Numbered from the stretch's first letter, positions 15,635-24,541 are shown. The stretch is 64,000 nt of DNA from Sinorhizobium saheli (GCF_001651875.1 NZ_LNQB01000064.1:43726-107725), one strand, 5' to 3'. Numbers and translations: made by a program. Notes: a model not told the origin generated them from the letters alone.

Positions 15635-15806
15635 GCCCCTCATCCGCCTGCCGGCACCTTCTCCCCGCAGGCGACCGCAGGCGGGCGAAGGGGTAAGCGG
15701 CGCCGGCTCAAGTCCCCGCCTGCGTCGCATGCGGGAGAGGGTTAGAGCGGGATGCGCTCACGTGCCTTCGCGCCACCGCTCTATCTGTTTGTTCTAGGGT
15801 GAGGGC
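15635..15806. repeat. RIME1-type element, copy 2, interrupted by another repeat
   Basis: The element starts GCCCCTCATCCGCCTGCCGG like copy 1 and ends GGGAGAGGGTTAG / AGGGTGAGGG. Its last part is split at 15745 by a 49-bp piece of the other mosaic element. Confidence 0.75.
15746..15794. mobile_element. Half mosaic element inserted in RIME1, flanked by TAG repeats
   Basis: The intact RIME end in copy 1 reads AGAGGGTTAGGGTGAGGG. Here TTAG (to 15745) is followed by AGCGGGATGCGCTCACGTG, continuing to CTATCTGTTTGTTC (15794), and then TAGGGTGAGGG. TAG therefore stands on both sides, as a 3-bp target duplication would leave. The inserted piece is the right half of the elements at 37907, 61168 and 63347. 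Confidence 0.6.
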
Positions 15807-15933
15807 AAACGCGGAGGAGAGGGGCAAGACGGCCGGCTCGACCCAAGTGAAACCAATGCTGCAAAGCGAAGCGGCATCCCGCAACGCACAATTGTCCTTG
15901 CCGCCCCGCGGAATTTCACTTAACGTCCGGGTC

Positions 15934-16194
15934 ATGACCATCGCGGACCCATTCGATGCCATCGCGGATCCGAACCGACGCCACCTCCTCGAGGAGCTGC
16001 GGCGCGCACCAAAAACCGTCAACGAGCTCGCCGAAGGCCTGCCGATCAGCCGGCCGGCCGTATCGCAGCATCTGAAGGCGCTCCTCGATTGCAATCTGGT
16101 CTCGGTCTCGACGCGGGGCACGCGGCGGATCTATGCGATCCACAGGCCGGGTTTCGACCGGCTCAACCTCTGGCTCGACCAGTTCTGGTCTTGA
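15934..16194 (+). CDS. ArsR-type winged-helix transcriptional regulator
   Basis: This 86-residue protein is little more than an ArsR-family winged helix: DPNRRHLLEELRRAPKTVNELAEGL, then the recognition helix SRPAVSQHLKAL and the wing LVSVSTRGTRRIYAI. There are no cysteine pairs for metal sensing, so the signal is unknown. In this subgroup the regulator often sits before an SRPBCC (AHSA1) gene, but here the next gene is on the other strand, so that partner is missing. The start at 15934 lacks a good ribosome binding site; longer in-frame starts at 15856 or 15799 read into repeat sequence and are less likely. Confidence 0.8.
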   Translation: MTIADPFDAIADPNRRHLLEELRRAPKTVNELAEGLPISRPAVSQHLKALLDCNLVSVSTRGTRRIYAIHRPGFDRLNLWLDQFWS

Positions 16195-16281
16195 GCCTTC
16201 GAGAGGCGCAATTCGGCAGCGCGCCCAATCTACCCCCTCGGGTGACAAGCATTGGCGTCGAGAACCGTCAGCGCTGCGACA

Positions 16282-17262
16282 TCAGGCGGCCGAGGCCGGC
16301 GCTTCCGCTTCGGGCTCCAATCGCATGGCGAGAGGCGCCTCGGCTGGCTTGCGGGGCCGATGCACCAGCGTGACAAGCACGAAGGAAATGATCATCAGCA
16401 GATACCAGGCGCCGAGCTTGCCGATCGAGACCGGCGCCCAGCCGTGCGACTGTGAAGGATAAATCCACGCCCGCGACCAGGTGGCAATGTTCTCCGCGAA
16501 CCAGATGAACAGCGCTACGAGCAGGAAGCCGAGCAGCAACGGCATGCGGTGGTGAAAGCGGAAGACGCGATAGTGCACCGTCGTGCGCAGGTAGATCACC
16601 GCAGTCGCCGCGAACAGTCCGTATCGCACATCGACGGTGAAATGGTGGCTGAAGAAATTGATGTAAATCGCCGCCGAGAGAAGCACCGTCGTCCAGAGCG
16701 GCGGATAGTGCGTGTAGCGCATGTCGAAGATGCGGCTGATGCGGGCGATATAAGAACCGACGGCCGCATACATGAAGCCCGAGAAGAGAGGCACGGCGCC
16801 GATGCGGAAAATGCTTTCCTCTGGATAGACCCATGAGCCTGCGGCGGTTTTGAAGACCTCCATCACGGTGCCGACGACGTGGAAGATCAGGATGACTTTC
16901 GCCTCGGACAGGGTTTCGAGCCTGGCCGCAAGCATGCCAAGCTGGACGGCGAGCGCCGCCAGGAAGAGGAAGTCGTAACGTGCCAGGATGGCGTTCTCAG
17001 ACCAGAAGTGATGCGAGGCGACGATCAGGGCGAGGAGCAACGCGCCGAAAAGACATGCCCAGGCCTGCTTCAGTCCGAAGACGGTGAATTCAATGAGGGC
17101 GCCGGCAAGGCCGCGCTGCGGCAAGAGGTCGAGCACACGGTGCGCCGCCGCGTCGATCCGCGCCTCAACGGAGGTAAGGCGCCGCGATGGCCCGGCCTCG
17201 ATAGAAGGAGCCGCATCAGGGCTGAGATGGACGGGAGCTTCGGACTGAGGCTGATCTGACAT
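16282..17262 (-). CDS. DUF817 integral membrane protein
   Basis: This 326-residue protein has a polar N-terminal 60 residues followed by eight or so hydrophobic helices. Characteristic segments are KTAAGSWVYPEES, VPLFSGFMYAAVGSYIAR and SRAWIYPSQSHGWAPVS, which place it in the DUF817 family (YoaT-like), of unknown function. It keeps conserved Trp/His/Tyr residues at membrane ends. The start at 17262 (MSDQPQ) is preferred over 17304 because the extra residues are not family-like. It is convergent with the ArsR gene. Confidence 0.82.
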   Translation of the reverse strand: MSDQPQSEAPVHLSPDAAPSIEAGPSRRLTSVEARIDAAAHRVLDLLPQRGLAGALIEFTVFGLKQAWACLFGALLLALIVASHHFWSENAILARYDFLFLAALAVQLGMLAARLETLSEAKVILIFHVVGTVMEVFKTAAGSWVYPEESIFRIGAVPLFSGFMYAAVGSYIARISRIFDMRYTHYPPLWTTVLLSAAIYINFFSHHFTVDVRYGLFAATAVIYLRTTVHYRVFRFHHRMPLLLGFLLVALFIWFAENIATWSRAWIYPSQSHGWAPVSIGKLGAWYLLMIISFVLVTLVHRPRKPAEAPLAMRLEPEAEAPASAA

Positions 17263-17578
17263 GCGTTCCATTGGCAGAACCGCGTGAACAATCACAATCG
17301 GCACCGAAAGTTTTCCCGCTCTTTCGTCTTCGATGGAGAGGGCCGGTCCGGTGGATGATCGACAAACCGGCCGCTCGCCGCGCGCTTATCGGAGGCGGCG
17401 TATTAGGCAAAACTGAAATCGCCGGCACTTCGGCCGTTGACCCGGCCGCGCACCCAAAATCGGCGGTGGACGCGGAAGTGTACGGCGCCCGAAGAAGCGG
17501 ACCGGGCTCATAGCCCGGTCGAGCGGTCCGTACCTTTCATTTCGGGATTGTTCTTGACCTTATCGATGCCGTTCACGA
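17263..17578. other. Intergenic region with a CCGGGCT/AGCCCGG hairpin
   Basis: No gene is seen in these 316 bases. A hairpin near 17499-17521 (GACCGGGCT, CAT, AGCCCGGTC) lies beyond the end of the minus-strand DUF465 gene but is not followed by a T run. The rest should hold the DUF817 promoter. Confidence 0.35.
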
Positions 17579-17749
17579 TCAGTGCGAGGAACGGAGTCTT
17601 TCGATTTCGTCTTTGATGCGCAACTTCCTCCGCTTGAGTTCGCTGATCAGCTCGTCCTCGCAGGAGGGCGAGTTCAGAGCTTCGTGGAGCTCCTGTTCAA
17701 GGGCGCCATGTTTTTTCTCAAGCGTTGCAAGATGAGCCTCAATGGTCAT
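17579..17749 (-). CDS. DUF465 (YdcH-like) small protein
   Basis: This 56-residue helical protein reads MTIEAHLATLEKKHGALEQE, a short loop with a Cys, then a lysine/arginine-rich helix ISELKRRKLRIKDEIERL. This is the DUF465/YdcH pattern, a two-helix hairpin of unknown function. The start has an AGGGA ribosome binding site 9 bases upstream. A related DUF465 gene stands divergently 212 bases away. Confidence 0.88.
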   Translation of the reverse strand: MTIEAHLATLEKKHGALEQELHEALNSPSCEDELISELKRRKLRIKDEIERLRSSH

Positions 17750-17961
17750 GGGCAAGTCCCTTCCCTTTTGCTTGCATCCGGCACGCAAATACCGGATGTT
17801 CCATGGTTGAAACCTTGCTACTGTGCCATGCCATTTTTCATTTGTCGAAGGCGAAATGATGACGTCGGGTAACTTCCCGTAACCGCACAAGATGTGGTAG
17901 AGCGGCGCAGGAAATTCCGGATCGCGGATCGACGCGACCGGGCTTATGGGGATCGCATTGC

Positions 17962-18165
17962 ATGCCGGACCAGGACCAGGCCGAACTCAGACTGACCATC
18001 GCGCGCCTGAGGCAGGAACATGAAGATTACGACGCGGCCATCAATGCCATGATCCAGACCGGCTGTGACGCCTTGCGCATCCAGCGCATGAAGAAGAAGA
18101 AGCTGGCCATCAAGGACAAGATCTCGAAGATCGAAGACCAGATCATTCCGGACATCATTGCCTGA
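17962..18165 (+). CDS. DUF465 (YdcH-like) small protein, second copy
   Basis: This 67-residue protein has the same helix-loop-helix plan as the divergent neighbour: [20 protein letters not shown], a loop with one Cys, and [20 protein letters not shown]. It precedes purE by 17 bases and is probably co-transcribed with purEK. Its link to purine synthesis is unknown. The pair of divergent DUF465 genes suggests an old duplication. Confidence 0.88.
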   Translation: MPDQDQAELRLTIARLRQEHEDYDAAINAMIQTGCDALRIQRMKKKKLAIKDKISKIEDQIIPDIIA

Positions 18166-18182
18166 AACGGACCCTGACAGAC

Positions 18183-18683
18183 GTGACCGAAACCACGACC
18201 CCGCCCGTCGCCATCATCATGGGAAGCCAGTCCGACTGGGAGACGATGAAGAACGCGGCCGATACGCTGGAGGCGCTCGACATCGCCTACGAGGCCCGCA
18301 TCGTCTCCGCCCATCGCACCCCGGACCGCCTCGTGCGGTTCGCCAAGGGTGCGCGCGACGAGGGCTTCAAGGTCATCATCGCCGGCGCCGGCGGGGCCGC
18401 GCACCTGCCGGGCATGTGCGCCGCGATGACGCCGTTGCCGGTCTTCGGCGTCCCGGTCCAGTCGAAGGCGCTTTCCGGCCAGGACAGCCTGCTCTCGATC
18501 GTCCAGATGCCGGCCGGCATCCCGGTCGGAACGCTGGCGATCGGCCGGGCGGGCGCCGTCAACGCCGCGCTTCTGGCCGCAGCCGTGCTCGCGCTCGGCG
18601 ACGAGGACCTCGCCGACCGGCTCGACGACTGGCGCGAACAGCAGACCGTCTCGGTCGCCGAATATCCCGTGGACGAAGCATGA
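18183..18683 (+). CDS. purE: N5-carboxyaminoimidazole ribonucleotide mutase
   Basis: This 166-residue class I PurE converts N5-CAIR to CAIR in de novo purine synthesis. Signature parts are [12 protein letters not shown] at the phosphate-binding N-terminus, SAHRTPDRL with the catalytic histidine, and [12 protein letters not shown]. The start codon is GTG at 18183. The stop overlaps the purK start (ATGA), so PurE and PurK are translationally coupled, as expected for the two enzymes acting in sequence. Confidence 0.96.
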   Translation: MTETTTPPVAIIMGSQSDWETMKNAADTLEALDIAYEARIVSAHRTPDRLVRFAKGARDEGFKVIIAGAGGAAHLPGMCAAMTPLPVFGVPVQSKALSGQDSLLSIVQMPAGIPVGTLAIGRAGAVNAALLAAAVLALGDEDLADRLDDWREQQTVSVAEYPVDEA

Positions 18684-19729
18684 AAACGATCGGCATCATC
18701 GGCGGCGGCCAGCTTGGCCGCATGCTGGCCATGGCGGCTGCCCGCCTGAACTTCCGCACCGTCATCCTCGAACCGCAACCGGATTGTCCCGCCGCGCAGG
18801 TGGCGAACAGCCAGATAGTCGCAGCTTACGACGATCCGCATGCGCTCGGCCAACTCGCCGACCTTTCGGACCTCATCACCTACGAGTTCGAGAACGTTCC
18901 CGTCGCGGCCGCTGAGAAGCTCGCCGCGTCCCGGCCGGTCTTCCCGCCGCCGAAGGCATTGGAAGTCGCTCAGGACCGGCTCGTCGAGAAGCGCTTCATC
19001 AACGATTGCGGCATTGCCACGGCCCGCTTCCATGCCGTCGACAGCCAGGCCGATCTCGACCGGGCGCTTTCCGATTTCGACGGCGTCGGCGTCCTGAAGA
19101 CCCGGCGGCTCGGTTATGACGGCAAGGGTCAACGCGTCTTCCGTTCCGCAGAGGACGACCCTTCCGGCGCCTTCGTGGCACTCGGCCAGGTGCCGCTCAT
19201 TCTCGAGAGCTTCGTCCCGTTCGATCGCGAAATCTCGGTGATTGCCGCGCGGGCTGCCGATGGCACCACGGTCTGTTTCGATCCGGCGGAGAACGAGCAC
19301 CGCAACGGCATTCTCCACACCTCGACGGTGCCGGCTTCGGTCGGCGCGGCGACCGCCGCGGCCGCCTCCAAGGCCGCGACCGCCATCCTCGATGCGCTCG
19401 GCTATGTGGGCGTGATCGGCGTCGAGTTCTTCGTCCTTGCCGACGGCAGCGTCGTCGCCAACGAGATCGCCCCGCGCGTTCACAATTCCGGCCACTGGAC
19501 GGAAGCCGCTTGCATCGTTTCGCAGTTCGAGCAGCATATCCGCGCGATCGCCGGCCTGCCGCTCGGCAATCCGCAACGCCATTCCGACTGCGTGATGCAG
19601 AATCTCATTGGCGACGACATCGCCGAAGTCTCAGCCCTGCTTGCCGAGCCGAATGTGCTGGTTCACCTCTACGGCAAGGCGGAGGCACGTCCCGGCCGAA
19701 AGATGGGTCACTTCACCCGCCTCATCTGA
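18680..19729 (+). CDS. purK: N5-carboxyaminoimidazole ribonucleotide synthetase
   Basis: This 349-residue ATP-grasp enzyme makes N5-CAIR from AIR, ATP and bicarbonate. The N-terminal pre-ATP-grasp fold carries [17 protein letters not shown]. The ATP-grasp part shows [13 protein letters not shown] and [16 protein letters not shown], with the metal-binding end [14 protein letters not shown]. Length and motifs are complete. It overlaps purE by 4 bases. Confidence 0.96.
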   Translation: MKTIGIIGGGQLGRMLAMAAARLNFRTVILEPQPDCPAAQVANSQIVAAYDDPHALGQLADLSDLITYEFENVPVAAAEKLAASRPVFPPPKALEVAQDRLVEKRFINDCGIATARFHAVDSQADLDRALSDFDGVGVLKTRRLGYDGKGQRVFRSAEDDPSGAFVALGQVPLILESFVPFDREISVIAARAADGTTVCFDPAENEHRNGILHTSTVPASVGAATAAAASKAATAILDALGYVGVIGVEFFVLADGSVVANEIAPRVHNSGHWTEAACIVSQFEQHIRAIAGLPLGNPQRHSDCVMQNLIGDDIAEVSALLAEPNVLVHLYGKAEARPGRKMGHFTRLI

Positions 19730-19782
19730 AGCGGGAAGCGACGGAATCAGGGGAACGGGCAGCGAAATCCCCTGTCCTGCGG

Positions 19783-19810
19783 TTGACACGACTGGGGCGA
19801 CGGGTTATGT
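19783..19810 (+). promoter_or_regulatory. Promoter candidate for rpmJ
   Basis: A perfect -35 TTGACA (19783-19788) is followed by 16 bases and TTATGT (19805-19810) as -10. A transcript from here would carry a leader of about 90 bases that includes the hairpin at 19827-19849. Confidence 0.5.
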
Positions 19811-19826
19811 GCCTGCCTACTTGAAG

Positions 19827-19849
19827 AGCGCGCTGAATGGCGCGCTTTT
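19827..19849 (+). terminator. Intrinsic-terminator-like hairpin between purK and rpmJ
   Basis: AGCGCGC (19827-19833) and GCGCGCT (19840-19846) pair over a 6-nt loop and are followed by TTTT. It may end purEK read-through. Because a promoter seems to lie upstream of it, it could also attenuate rpmJ. Confidence 0.65.
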
Positions 19850-19905
19850 GATTGTTGGAATTACCGGGCGAATTTTCATTCCCCGAAACCTGCGGATCAG
19901 GAAAA

Positions 19906-20031
19906 ATGAAGATCAAGAATTCGCTCAAGTCGCTGAAGACCCGCCATCGCGAAAACCGCCTGGTTCGCCGCAAGGGTCGCGTCTACATCATCAACAAGTC
20001 GAACCCGCGCTTCAAGGCACGCCAGGGCTGA
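19906..20031 (+). CDS. rpmJ: 50S ribosomal protein L36
   Basis: This 41-residue, very basic protein reads [20 protein letters not shown], then [21 protein letters not shown]. It lacks the four zinc ligands (three Cys and one His) of the classic L36 and is the longer cysteine-free form usual in alphaproteobacteria. It binds 23S rRNA in the large subunit. The ATG is preceded by a purine-rich AGGAAAA. It is too short for most ORF cut-offs. Confidence 0.93.
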   Translation: MKIKNSLKSLKTRHRENRLVRRKGRVYIINKSNPRFKARQG

Positions 20032-20125
20032 GCCCTTGAGGCGGCGCTTGCCGCCGGCGTCCGGTTGGCGGCTCGCTCCGGTGATCCCCCAAAATTGATT
20101 TGATCTTGTTTCATGGCGGGCTACG

Positions 20126-20737
20126 ATGCCCGCCATGCGACTTTCTACACCCTTGATTCTGGCGTGCTTTGCCTTGTCGGCCGCCGCCATGTCCGCCGCG
20201 CCGCTCCAGGCGGCGGAACCGTCGGTGCCGACGGAGGCCGCGAGCCTCGCCACCCCGAAGCAACGTCTCGACAGCCTGTTCGCCGAACTCAAGAGGGAAG
20301 GCGACGAGGGGAAGGCACGCCAGGTGGCCGATCGCATCCGCCTCGAATGGCAGGAGTCCGGCAGCGCCACCGTCAATCTTCTGATGCAATGGGCGAACAA
20401 GGCGATCTCCGACGAGAAGCAGGCTGTCGCGCTCGACATCCTCGACCAGGTGATCGCCCTTGCTCCTAACTACGTCGAAGGCTGGAATCGCCGCGCCACG
20501 CTGCACTACCAGATGGGCAATTACCGCAAGTCGATGTCCGACATAAACCGCGTACTCGCGATCGAGCCCCGGCATTTCGGCGCGCTCGCCGGCATGGCGA
20601 CCATGCTCGAAGCCAGCGGCAAGGACGAACTGGCAATGCGTGCCTGGGAAGAATTCCTCGAGATCTATCCCTCCGACCGGAAGGCGCAGGAGCAGCTCGG
20701 CGAACTCGCGGAGAAACTGGCCGGCAGCCGCACGTGA
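20126..20737 (+). CDS. Exported tetratricopeptide repeat protein
   Basis: This 203-residue protein has a signal peptide (about residues 4-30, with a small-residue cleavage region ending PLQAA). The mature part is helical with three TPR-like units: ISDEKQAVALDILDQVIALAP, YVEGWNRRATLHYQMGNYRKS and HFGALAGMATMLEASGKDELA. It is probably periplasmic and binds another protein; function unknown. The start at 20126 has GGCGGG upstream; a second ATG lies at 20135. It stands alone between rpmJ and a RIME copy. Confidence 0.85.
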   Translation: MPAMRLSTPLILACFALSAAAMSAAPLQAAEPSVPTEAASLATPKQRLDSLFAELKREGDEGKARQVADRIRLEWQESGSATVNLLMQWANKAISDEKQAVALDILDQVIALAPNYVEGWNRRATLHYQMGNYRKSMSDINRVLAIEPRHFGALAGMATMLEASGKDELAMRAWEEFLEIYPSDRKAQEQLGELAEKLAGSRT

Positions 20738-20762
20738 GTGCTTCAAGCAGTCGGCCGAGTTG

Positions 20763-20877
20763 GTGAGGGCTTATCCGCCTGCCGGCACCTTCTCCCCGCT
20801 TTGACGGGAAGAAGGGACACGCGGCGCCGCCTTCGTCCCCTCTCACCGCCTCTCGCCGCGAGCGGGTTAGGTTAGTC
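20763..20877. repeat. RIME1-type element, copy 3
   Basis: It has the same start (CCGCCTGCCGGCACCTTCTC) and ending (GCGAGCGGGTTAGG) as the other copies. It is followed by a palindrome CCTCGGGTT/AACCCGAGG (20877-20895) that may also serve as the mRNA end of pyk on the minus strand. Confidence 0.75.
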
Positions 20878-20926
20878 CTCGGGTTTAACCCGAGGAGAGG
20901 AGCCACGTTCGCGCGCCGTGCGGCAC

Positions 20927-22366
20927 TCAGACGCCGCTGCGCCCGTCAGAGCCGATATAGGCGATGCGCAGCATGTTGGTGGCGCCGGGGGTTCCGAGCG
21001 GCACGCCGGCGGTGATGATGATGCGATCGCCGGGCTTGCCGAAGCCCTCCGAGGCGACGATGCGGCAGGCGCGGTTGACCATGTCGTCGAGGTCCTTCGC
21101 ATCCTCGGTGACGACGCAGTGCAGGCCCCAGACGACCGAGAGGCGGCGCGCCGTCTCGACGATCGGCGACAGCGCGATGACCGGCACCTGCGGTCGTTCG
21201 CGCGCCGCCCTGAGCCCGGTGGCGCCCGACGAGGTGTAGGTGACGATCGCCGCAAGCTGCAGCGTCTCGGCGATCTGGTGGGCGGCAAGCGAAATGGCAT
21301 CGGCGCCGGTCGCCTCCGGCGGCGTGCGCTGGGCGTAGATGATGCCCGGATAATGCGGGTCGCGCTCGACGCTGCTGGCGATCGACGCCATGGTGGCAAC
21401 CGCTTCGACCGGGTACTCGCCGGCGGCCGATTCGGCGGAAAGCATCACGGCATCGGCGCCCTCGAAGACGGCGGTCGCCACGTCCGACACCTCGGCGCGG
21501 GTCGGAACCGGCGAGGAGATCATCGATTCGAGCATCTGGGTCGCGACGACGACCGGCTTGCCGGCGCGCCGGCAGGCGCGCGTCAGCTGCTTCTGCAGGC
21601 CCGGAACGGATTCGAGCGGCATTTCCACGCCGAGGTCGCCGCGCGCCACCATCAGCGCATCCGAAAGCTCGATGATCTCGTCGATGCGCTCGATCGCCTG
21701 CGGCTTTTCGATCTTCGACATCAGGCCGACGCGGCCTCGGGCGATCTTGCGGACCTCCGCGAGGTCGTCCGGGCGCTGGATGAAGGACAGGGCTACCCAG
21801 TCCACCTGCCCCGTCGCCAGCACCGCATCGAGATCGGCGCGATCCTTCTCGGTCAGCGCCCCGACGCCGAGCAGCGTGTCGGGCAGGCTGACGCCCTTGC
21901 GGTCCGATATCTTCGTGCCGGAGACGACGGTGGTGACGATGCTCCTGCCGTCCGTCTTTTCCGCCCTCAAATGCAGCTTGCCGTCGTCGATCAGCAGCCG
22001 ATCGCCGGGCTTCACCGCCTCGAGGATTTCCGGATGCGGAAGATAGACGCGGGTGTTGTCGCCGGGCACCTCCCTGTTGTCGAGGGTGAAGGTCTGGCCG
22101 ATCTTGAGCTCGACCTTGCCGTCGGCGAACTTGCCGACGCGCAGCTTCGGCCCCTGCAGGTCGGCAAGGATGCCGATCGGCCGGCCGCAGCGTGCCTCGA
22201 CCGAGCGAATCCGCTCGATCAGGGTGCGCATGAGCTCATGGCTGGCATGGCTCATGTTGATACGGAACAGATCGGCCCCCGCCTCGTGCAGCTTCTGGAT
22301 CATCTGCTCGTCGGACGATGCCGGGCCGAGCGTGGCGAGGATTTTGACTTTCCTGTTCCGTCTCAT
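20927..22366 (-). CDS. pyk: Pyruvate kinase
   Basis: This 479-residue protein converts phosphoenolpyruvate and ADP to pyruvate and ATP. Visible are VKILATLGPASSDEQM with the Arg-Asn region following (FRINMSHASHE), the active-site block LMSKIEKPQAIERIDEII with catalytic Lys, MVARGDLGVEMPLESVP, and the K+/Mg site MLESMISSPVPTRAEVSDVA. The C-terminal allosteric domain is complete. The ATG at 22366 overlaps the stop of the DUF1036 gene (TGATG), so the two are co-translated. Confidence 0.96.
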   Translation of the reverse strand: MRRNRKVKILATLGPASSDEQMIQKLHEAGADLFRINMSHASHELMRTLIERIRSVEARCGRPIGILADLQGPKLRVGKFADGKVELKIGQTFTLDNREVPGDNTRVYLPHPEILEAVKPGDRLLIDDGKLHLRAEKTDGRSIVTTVVSGTKISDRKGVSLPDTLLGVGALTEKDRADLDAVLATGQVDWVALSFIQRPDDLAEVRKIARGRVGLMSKIEKPQAIERIDEIIELSDALMVARGDLGVEMPLESVPGLQKQLTRACRRAGKPVVVATQMLESMISSPVPTRAEVSDVATAVFEGADAVMLSAESAAGEYPVEAVATMASIASSVERDPHYPGIIYAQRTPPEATGADAISLAAHQIAETLQLAAIVTYTSSGATGLRAARERPQVPVIALSPIVETARRLSVVWGLHCVVTEDAKDLDDMVNRACRIVASEGFGKPGDRIIITAGVPLGTPGATNMLRIAYIGSDGRSGV

Positions 22367-22842
22367 CAATTCTGGCTTTCCTGCGTGCCGGGCGTGTCGG
22401 AAAGCTGAACCATCCAGCTCCCCTGCCGCCCCGTGTCATATTCCTTGAATCCCATGCGCTGGAAGCCGCGGGCGAAGCAGTCCTGCACGCCGACGATCTT
22501 GAACTCGTTTTCGGCGACGCACATGTTGACGTCACCGGTCCAGCGGCCGCCCTTGGCCGCATCTTCCGCATAGAGATAATAATATCGGGACTGGAGCTCC
22601 CCCTCGATCAGCGTGGCGCAGGTCGTTGCCGGCACCTGCCACCAGCCCTCCGTCACCCAGCCTTCCTTGGCCCGATAGCCGATCGCGACGCCGACCAGAG
22701 TTTGGGTTCCGTTGCAGACCCGGAAGTCGGCGCGCGCCTCGCCGGCAAAGAGAAGAGAACCGGAAATCGCCAGCGAAAACAGGGCGATGGCCCCCAATGT
22801 CATCGACCCCGGCTTCGCTCTGGAAAAAGGATGTCTAACCAC
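22366..22842 (-). CDS. DUF1036 exported protein
   Basis: This 158-residue protein has an N-terminal signal peptide (about 1-38, ending GEARA-DF) followed by the DUF1036 domain: FRVCNGTQTLVGVAIGYRAK, TEGWWQVPATTCATLIEG and YYYLYAEDAAKGGRWTGDV. Four cysteines in the mature part could form disulfides in the periplasm. The role is unknown. It overlaps pyk by one base and must share its transcript, an arrangement I recall from related rhizobia. Confidence 0.88.
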   Translation of the reverse strand: MVRHPFSRAKPGSMTLGAIALFSLAISGSLLFAGEARADFRVCNGTQTLVGVAIGYRAKEGWVTEGWWQVPATTCATLIEGELQSRYYYLYAEDAAKGGRWTGDVNMCVAENEFKIVGVQDCFARGFQRMGFKEYDTGRQGSWMVQLSDTPGTQESQN

Positions 22843-22992
22843 GGCTTCCTGCGGAACTCCGTTTTGATTTGTGTGGCACTTTCTTGCGACGGCCAGCCTC
22901 GAAAGTCAACGCAACTCTAATCGATTATATTCGCCATTCCTGTGACAACAGGCGTGCGTGCGCAGCCTTTTTCTTGCGAATGGCGGTTTCGC

Positions 22993-23829
22993 ATGCAATC
23001 AGGGGAAGACCTCCAAACGCGAAGCAGGAGCGGAATGCGGCACTACTCCCCCTACGAGATCATCGAGGGCAATCCGGCCAACGGCCTCGTGCTGCTTGCC
23101 GACCATGCCATGAACCGGCTGCCGCCGGAATACGGCCGGCTCGGCCTCCCGGACAGCGCCTTCGAGCGACACATCGCCTACGACATCGGCATCGAGCCGC
23201 TCACCCGGCAATTGTCGGCGGCGCTCGACGCCCCGGCCGTGCTCGGCTGCTTCTCGCGCCTGCTGATCGACCCCAATCGCGGCGAAGACGACCCGACGCT
23301 GATCATGAAGATCTCGGATGGCGCGATCATTCCCGGCAATCATCCGATCACCGACGAGGAATGGCAGAACCGGCTGAACCGCTTTCACCGCCCCTATCAC
23401 CAGGCGGTATCTGAAACCATCGCCCGGGCCGCCGCCGCGGGCGGCAGGGCGCCGCTCGTCATCTCGCTGCACTCCTTCACGCCGTCCTGGAAGGGCGCCG
23501 CGCGACCCTGGCATGCGGCCGTACTCTGGGACAACGATCCGCGCGCCGTCTTTCCGCTGATCGAGCGGCTCGAGGCGTCCGGCGATATCGTCGTCGGCAA
23601 CAACGAGCCCTATGACGGCGCGCTCAGAGGCGATACCATGTACCGGCACTGCATGACGCCGGGCATCGCCCACGCGCTGATCGAGATACGCCAGGACCTG
23701 ATTGCCGACGCCGCGGGCGTGGCCGCCTGGGCGGAGCGCCTCGCGCCCATCTTTGCCGAGCTGAACGCCCTGCCCGCGCTTCATGCCTATGAGCGGCACC
23801 CTTCGCGGACCGGCGCTTACGAAGGCTGA
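22993..23829 (+). CDS. N-formylglutamate amidohydrolase family protein
   Basis: This protein of about 278 residues is in the N-formylglutamate amidohydrolase fold, a zinc hydrolase related to carboxypeptidases. Seen are the first metal-binding region VLLADHAMNRLP, then DPNRGEDDPTLIM, LVISLHSFTPSWKG and IEIRQDLI. Substrates of this subgroup may be N-formylated or other N-acyl amino acids. The start is uncertain: the ATG at 23035 has a good AGGAG just upstream and begins right at the domain, while 22993 gives 14 more residues. A second paralogue of the family lies at 59.6 kb. It is followed closely by the DUF1244 gene. Confidence 0.85.
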   Translation: MQSGEDLQTRSRSGMRHYSPYEIIEGNPANGLVLLADHAMNRLPPEYGRLGLPDSAFERHIAYDIGIEPLTRQLSAALDAPAVLGCFSRLLIDPNRGEDDPTLIMKISDGAIIPGNHPITDEEWQNRLNRFHRPYHQAVSETIARAAAAGGRAPLVISLHSFTPSWKGAARPWHAAVLWDNDPRAVFPLIERLEASGDIVVGNNEPYDGALRGDTMYRHCMTPGIAHALIEIRQDLIADAAGVAAWAERLAPIFAELNALPALHAYERHPSRTGAYEG

Positions 23830-23844
23830 CAGGGAGGACATCCG

Positions 23845-24150
23845 ATGACCGAGCTCAGCGACGAACAGCGGACCGCCTTCGAGGCGGCGGCGTTCCGCCG
23901 GCTGGTCCAGCATCTGCGCGAACGCAGCGACGTCCAGAACATCGACCTGATGAACCTCGCCGGTTTCTGCCGCAATTGCCTGTCGAACTGGTACCGCGAG
24001 GCGGCGGAGGCTTCCGGGATCGCGATGAGCAAGGAAGTTTCCCGCGAGATCGTCTACGGCATGCCCTATGACGAATGGCGCGCGCTATACCAGAAGGATG
24101 CTTCCGCCGAGCAGAAGGCGGCATTCGAGCGCAACCGGCCGAAGGAATAA
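23845..24150 (+). CDS. DUF1244 family protein
   Basis: This 101-residue helical protein has the highly conserved DUF1244 core: FRRLVQHLRERSDVQNIDLM, then NLAGFCRNCLSNWYREAA with two close cysteines, and IVYGMPYDEWRALYQ. The family is widespread in proteobacteria and has no assigned function; the Cys pair might bind metal. It starts 15 bases after the amidohydrolase gene with GGGAGG upstream, so the two form an operon. Confidence 0.93.
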   Translation: MTELSDEQRTAFEAAAFRRLVQHLRERSDVQNIDLMNLAGFCRNCLSNWYREAAEASGIAMSKEVSREIVYGMPYDEWRALYQKDASAEQKAAFERNRPKE

Positions 24151-24274
24151 CCGGGACGAGGAGACATGCCGCAGGCCGGAAATGCGGGCGTTGTTGCGCA
24201 ATCGCCCTTGACCTCGGACGCCGTTCGCGGCAGGTCACAGCACCCGGAAATTCATTCCCCATAAGGAGAAGACC

Positions 24275-24541
24275 ATGTCGGATGCTCACGGCATTGCCCG
24301 CGACCAGCTTCGCGCTTTCATCGAACGGATCGAACGGCTGGAAGAGGAAAAGAAGACCATCGCCGACGACATCAAGGATGTCTATGGCGAGGCCAAGTCG
24401 ATGGGCTTCGATACGAAGATCCTGCGCAAGGTCATCTCGATCCGCAAGCAGGACCACGACGAGCGCATGGAGCAGGAAGCGATCCTCGACACCTATCTCC
24501 AGGCGCTGGGCATGATTCCCGCCGCCGAGGACGCCGCCTGA
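24275..24541 (+). CDS. gapR: GapR, DUF2312 nucleoid-associated protein
   Basis: This 88-residue protein of the DUF2312 family is GapR of Caulobacter, a tetrameric clamp that tracks overtwisted, AT-rich DNA and supports replication and cell-cycle progress. It shows [19 protein letters not shown], then [20 protein letters not shown] and [20 protein letters not shown], matching the helical clamp and its basic DNA-binding residues. AAGGAGAAG gives a strong ribosome binding site. It stands alone between the DUF1244 gene and a bidirectional terminator. Confidence 0.93.
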   Translation: MSDAHGIARDQLRAFIERIERLEEEKKTIADDIKDVYGEAKSMGFDTKILRKVISIRKQDHDERMEQEAILDTYLQALGMIPAAEDAA

